Shown here piece after piece: positions 15,373-18,127 of a stretch of DNA of 18,127 bases (position 1 is its first letter; each line of letters starts with the position of its first letter). The stretch lies in the NCBI GenBank assembly GCA_017861475.1, contig JAGFXV010000004.1, forward strand, positions 1-18,127. The letters run 5' to 3'. The translations under genes and the position numbers were made by a program. Under the pieces are notes generated by a model, which had not been told where the DNA came from, made no database searches, and saw only the letters and a list, made by a program, of their open reading frames with translations. This stretch comes from Bacillota bacterium. Lineage in GTDB: Bacteria > Bacillota > Syntrophomonadia > Syntrophomonadales > Syntrophomonadaceae.

Positions 15373-16929
15373 CTATTCCATATTCGGCATTTTGACTGCA
15401 TCTAATTCGGTCATTTTAATAATGGTATTTATTTTCAGGATCGCAACCGTCACATCAGCGGCGGTCTTGATAGCATACATTTTGACCCAGGCCGGATCAA
15501 CGATCCCGGCTTCCATAACATCTATAATTTCACCGCTGTCGCAATCCATTCCTATAAAACCTGACTCATTTTTCATCTGGGCGACAACGACTTCCTCCAT
15601 TTTCTCCAAAGGGTTAAAACCAGCATTCTGGGCAATACAATGAAACGGTTTCAGCAGTGCTTCCTTGACGCATAAAACGCCATAGGAATTCATTCCTTTC
15701 AGTTCCCAGGCCAGTTCATTCAAATGCTGGGCTGCCCAAATCTCAGCTGATCCGGCTCCGGCTACGATCCCCTGTTGCAGCGCCGCTTGTACCGCTGCCG
15801 CAGCATCGCGGGCAATACGTTCCCTCTCTTCGACCAATTCTTCGGTGGCAGCTCCGATCAAAATGGTGGCTGTACTTTCCCCGCCGCCATTGTATAAAAG
15901 GGTATGACCGGCCTTCTGGTCGACTTCCACTTTTTCCGCAAAACCAAAATATTTTTGCAGCAAACCGGCTTCTTTATTGAGCGCACTGCGTTTTATTTTG
16001 CGGGCTCCGCTGCTCTTGGCAATCCTCTCCATCTCCAGATGGGAAACCCTTTGGATAGCCATGATGCCGGCATCGCTAAAAATCTGCTCGGCCATATCGT
16101 CAATGCTCCGATCGGTCACAACCAGTTTGACACCCATTTCAGCTATTTTGTTCAGGTTATGCAGGTATTGCTCCCGGTTGTGCAGAAAATATTGAAAGCC
16201 GTTTTCGGTGCTGCGTGCTTCGCTGTCAACTTCCTCAGGAGCAAGTGCATCACTGAGCAGTAATATTTTCACTTTATCCAGAGATAGCGGCATTTCCTGA
16301 TTGAGCGGTTCACGGTTGATCAGTACCCCGGTGAACACCTTGTTTTCCACGGCTTCTCTGGCTACCACCGTATCACTGAATTTAAAATCAGGGGCAAGCA
16401 ATCTATCGGTTCCAATGATTTGGGCTCCTTCAATTACCAGTTGGGCAAGATCCATTTCCCCGCGACCGGCAATAAGGGCAACATTCAGAAGCATGTCATC
16501 ATCAAGTGATTCTATATTGATACTCTGCGATTTTATTACTTCCAGACAATGCTCCGTGCCGATTTTAATCCCCTGAATTACTTTGGTCACCGGCACGCCT
16601 TTAAGCACCTGTTCCGCTCCGATAGATATCATTGCCCCGGCCAACAAGGTAGCCGTGGTGGTACCGTCACCCACCTCCGCCTGTTGGGCCTTGGCAGCAT
16701 TGATGATCATGCGGGCGGCTGGATGGTTCACTTCCATCAGTTTTAATATGGTAACCCCGTCATTGCTGATAACCACATCGCCAAACTTGTCGACCATCAT
16801 AATATCCAGGCCTTTGGGTCCAATCGTCCCTTCAATGGCCTGCGATATAACCCGGGCAGCGTTGGCATTGCTCAAGAGGGTTTGAAATTTTTGATCTACT
16901 TCACCGTTTACAAGGTTTTTCTCTGTCAT
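15373..16929 (-). CDS. Group III (archaeal/thermosome-like) chaperonin
   Basis: A 518-residue chaperonin unlike bacterial GroEL. The equatorial domain has TIGPKGLDIMMVD (35-47), NDGVTIL (56-62) and the nucleotide motif GDGTTTATLLAG (87-98). A hydrolytic Asp is expected at 375 (RDAAAAV). The usual Gly-rich GGG motif reads GAG (391-393). The apical domain has, at about 226-258, an insert of the length and pattern of the thermosome helical protrusion, the built-in lid that replaces GroES, then VVTDRSIDDMAEQIFSDAGI as in Group II proteins. The C-terminal half (GEIIDVMEAGIVDPAWVK) is also thermosome-like. No groES is nearby. This matches the Group III chaperonins described in Carboxydothermus and other bacteria (Techtmann and Robb 2010), there also found in the dnaK operon. 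The ATG at 16929 follows GGGAG; 13-base gaps flank it. Confidence 0.92.
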   Translation of the reverse strand: MTEKNLVNGEVDQKFQTLLSNANAARVISQAIEGTIGPKGLDIMMVDKFGDVVISNDGVTILKLMEVNHPAARMIINAAKAQQAEVGDGTTTATLLAGAMISIGAEQVLKGVPVTKVIQGIKIGTEHCLEVIKSQSINIESLDDDMLLNVALIAGRGEMDLAQLVIEGAQIIGTDRLLAPDFKFSDTVVAREAVENKVFTGVLINREPLNQEMPLSLDKVKILLLSDALAPEEVDSEARSTENGFQYFLHNREQYLHNLNKIAEMGVKLVVTDRSIDDMAEQIFSDAGIMAIQRVSHLEMERIAKSSGARKIKRSALNKEAGLLQKYFGFAEKVEVDQKAGHTLLYNGGGESTATILIGAATEELVEERERIARDAAAAVQAALQQGIVAGAGSAEIWAAQHLNELAWELKGMNSYGVLCVKEALLKPFHCIAQNAGFNPLEKMEEVVVAQMKNESGFIGMDCDSGEIIDVMEAGIVDPAWVKMYAIKTAADVTVAILKINTIIKMTELDAVKMPNME

Positions 16930-16942
16930 CCTTATCTCCCGT

Positions 16943-17938
16943 TTATATCCGTTTTTTTAATATATCCTCAATAAATATGCGTACCGAATCCAGCGTACCG
17001 GCGGCTTTCCAGTATTCCATCCGCACCGGTCCGATTAATCCCATTTTCCCCATATCACCGCTGGTCTTGTAGCCGGTATAAACCAGACTCATTTCTCTGA
17101 TATCCTCGGATAAATTTTCCTTGCCGATGCGATAATCAACATCCTGGGTGATGCCCTCCGGCAGAATATCCTTGAGTAAATTATCCTCTTCAAGAATGGT
17201 AAGTATGCGCTTCAATTTAAACAGATCTTTGAATTCCGGTTCATTAAGTATATTCAGTGCACCACTGATAAGCACTTTTTCTTCGCCTGAATTCTCCAGT
17301 AAATTATCGATTGCATCCAGCGCCTTATCAATGACCTGACGGCGTTTTTTTAAATCTTCCCGTAGGATCTGCAGTTGACTGCGCTTCATTTCAGCCAGTT
17401 TTTTTCCTCTGAAGACCCGGTTGAAAACATCGGCAACCGATTGCAGATCACTGGCAGAAATACCCTTGGGCACATCAATCTTACGGTGCAGCAAAATTCC
17501 AATATCAGTCACTACCAGCACCAGTGCCTGCCCATCCTGGATCGGAATCAGATGCAGATACTGAAACTGGGTGAACTTAATGGATGGCACTATTATGAAT
17601 GAGGTATAATTGCTGACCTGGGCCAGAAAGCTACCCACCCCCTGAGCTATGTCGCCCCAATCGCGAATATTCTCATTCAATAGCTTCTCCAGTACTTCCA
17701 TTTCCTCATCACTGAGATTTTCTTTTTCCATCATCCAGTCCACATAGTAACGGAAACCTTTTTCAGATGGAATTCTTCCCGCAGAAGTATGGGGCTGTTC
17801 CAGATAGCCCATTTCCTCCAGATCAGCCATCTCATTGCGTACGGTAGCAGCACTTACATTCAGGCCGTGTTTTCTGACAATTGCCCGCGAGCCAACCGGT
17901 TCAGCCGTCTGTACGTAATCCTTGATGATCGATTCCAA
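16943..17938 (-). CDS. hrcA: Heat-inducible transcription repressor HrcA
   Basis: HrcA represses chaperone operons by binding CIRCE operators; chaperonin promotes its active form in Bacillus. The N-terminal winged helix contains [19 protein letters not shown] and [18 protein letters not shown], diagnostic for HrcA, and is followed by the GAF-like and C-terminal regions. The given start is TTG at 17938 (331 residues), but neither this TTG nor any nearby codon has a good ribosome-binding site. Family similarity (LSAKQKKRI before LESIIKDY) continues nine codons upstream to a CTG at 17965, ten bases after the hemW stop, so the true product may be about 340 residues, possibly made by reinitiation. 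No CIRCE is visible in the window. It heads the chaperone genes, 13 bases before the chaperonin. Confidence 0.93.
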   Translation of the reverse strand: MESIIKDYVQTAEPVGSRAIVRKHGLNVSAATVRNEMADLEEMGYLEQPHTSAGRIPSEKGFRYYVDWMMEKENLSDEEMEVLEKLLNENIRDWGDIAQGVGSFLAQVSNYTSFIIVPSIKFTQFQYLHLIPIQDGQALVLVVTDIGILLHRKIDVPKGISASDLQSVADVFNRVFRGKKLAEMKRSQLQILREDLKKRRQVIDKALDAIDNLLENSGEEKVLISGALNILNEPEFKDLFKLKRILTILEEDNLLKDILPEGITQDVDYRIGKENLSEDIREMSLVYTGYKTSGDMGKMGLIGPVRMEYWKAAGTLDSVRIFIEDILKKRI

Positions 17939-17975
17939 TATGCGTTTTTTTTGCTTTGCGCTCAGGTTTCGGTTT

Positions 17976-18127
17976 TCACAGCAATTCAGCCAGCAGTTGA
18001 TTGGAAAGGAAATAGCCGCGCCGGCTCAGGTATATCCGATCCTGATCGGCAACTAAAATCCCTTCCCGGCTGAACTTCTCAATGATAGAATGATACACCT
18101 GATAAAAATCTATACCGAAACGATCCA
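17976..18127 (-). CDS. hemW: HemW-like radical SAM protein, C-terminal fragment
   Basis: Only the last 50 or so codons are present; the gene enters from the right edge and ends at a TGA (17978-17976). The visible tail ([20 protein letters not shown], later [20 protein letters not shown]) matches the C-terminal winged-helix-like region of HemW, a radical-SAM heme chaperone formerly annotated as oxygen-independent coproporphyrinogen oxidase. The radical-SAM core lies outside the window. The position directly before hrcA is the conserved Bacillus order. Its end lies ten bases from the possible CTG start of hrcA, so translation may be coupled. Confidence 0.85.
   Translation of the reverse strand, partial: DRFGIDFYQVYHSIIEKFSREGILVADQDRIYLSRRGYFLSNQLLAELL

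Noticed and set aside
15360..15401. Upstream-extended start of grpE overlapping the chaperonin gene
   Set aside because: The later ATG has an AGGGGTGAT site and gives the usual GrpE length.
1..18127. CRISPR array, tRNA or rRNA genes, intact transposase genes
   Set aside because: No regularly spaced direct repeats, tRNA-like cloverleaf, rRNA segment or transposase motif was seen on either strand.

Overview
The window is almost entirely minus-strand genes laid out in an order typical of low-GC Gram-positive bacteria. Read in the direction of transcription (right to left) it runs hemW (3' end only), hrcA, a thermosome-like chaperonin, grpE, dnaK, dnaJ, prmA, rsmE, mtaB, an XRE regulator with two acyl-CoA dehydrogenases, hinT, rpsU, a 38-residue membrane microprotein, a YdbC/PC4 protein, yqfC, yqfD, phoH and pgpH (5' part only). 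The B. subtilis cluster hemW-hrcA-grpE-dnaK-dnaJ-prmA-rsmE-mtaB-rpsU...yqfC-yqfD-phoH-yqfF gives the same backbone. yqfC/yqfD point to an endospore-forming Firmicute. Two acyl-CoA dehydrogenases and an archaeal-like (Group III) chaperonin in the dnaK operon suggest a clostridial anaerobe, for example a syntrophic fatty-acid oxidiser of the Syntrophomonadaceae. That placement is inference.

Right part (about 8.5-18.1 kb): a tightly packed chaperone and translation-modification operon. HrcA (heat-shock repressor), a Group II-type chaperonin with a built-in lid, GrpE, DnaK and DnaJ form a folding module. PrmA (L11 methylation), RsmE (16S rRNA U1498) and MtaB (tRNA ms2t6A37) follow with gaps of 13-37 bases. 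The dnaK-dnaJ gap holds a large inverted repeat. I see no CIRCE operator in any gap, so HrcA control, if any, must act upstream of the window.

Middle part (5.2-8.5 kb): an accessory insertion in the conserved mtaB-rpsU interval, with an XRE regulator closely followed by two full-length acyl-CoA dehydrogenase paralogues. Both lack the canonical catalytic glutamate (Ala and Asp instead) and have altered FAD-loop signatures. They look like one transcription unit and are the most unusual metabolic feature here. hinT follows separately.

Left part (1-5.2 kb): rpsU with its own promoter, a Prli42-like membrane microprotein ending in a strong terminator, and ydbC with a good sigma-A-type promoter. 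About 425 bases without a credible gene follow, containing a nested inverted repeat that looks like a REP/MITE and then a terminator. The sporulation/c-di-AMP group yqfC-yqfD-phoH-pgpH comes next, preceded by a plausible sigma-E promoter.

Several start codons were set from ribosome-binding-site spacing: TTG for phoH and prmA, GTG for yqfC, hinT and the microprotein, and trimmed starts for grpE, dnaK and rsmE. The hrcA start remains unclear. No rRNA, tRNA, CRISPR array or intact insertion sequence was seen.
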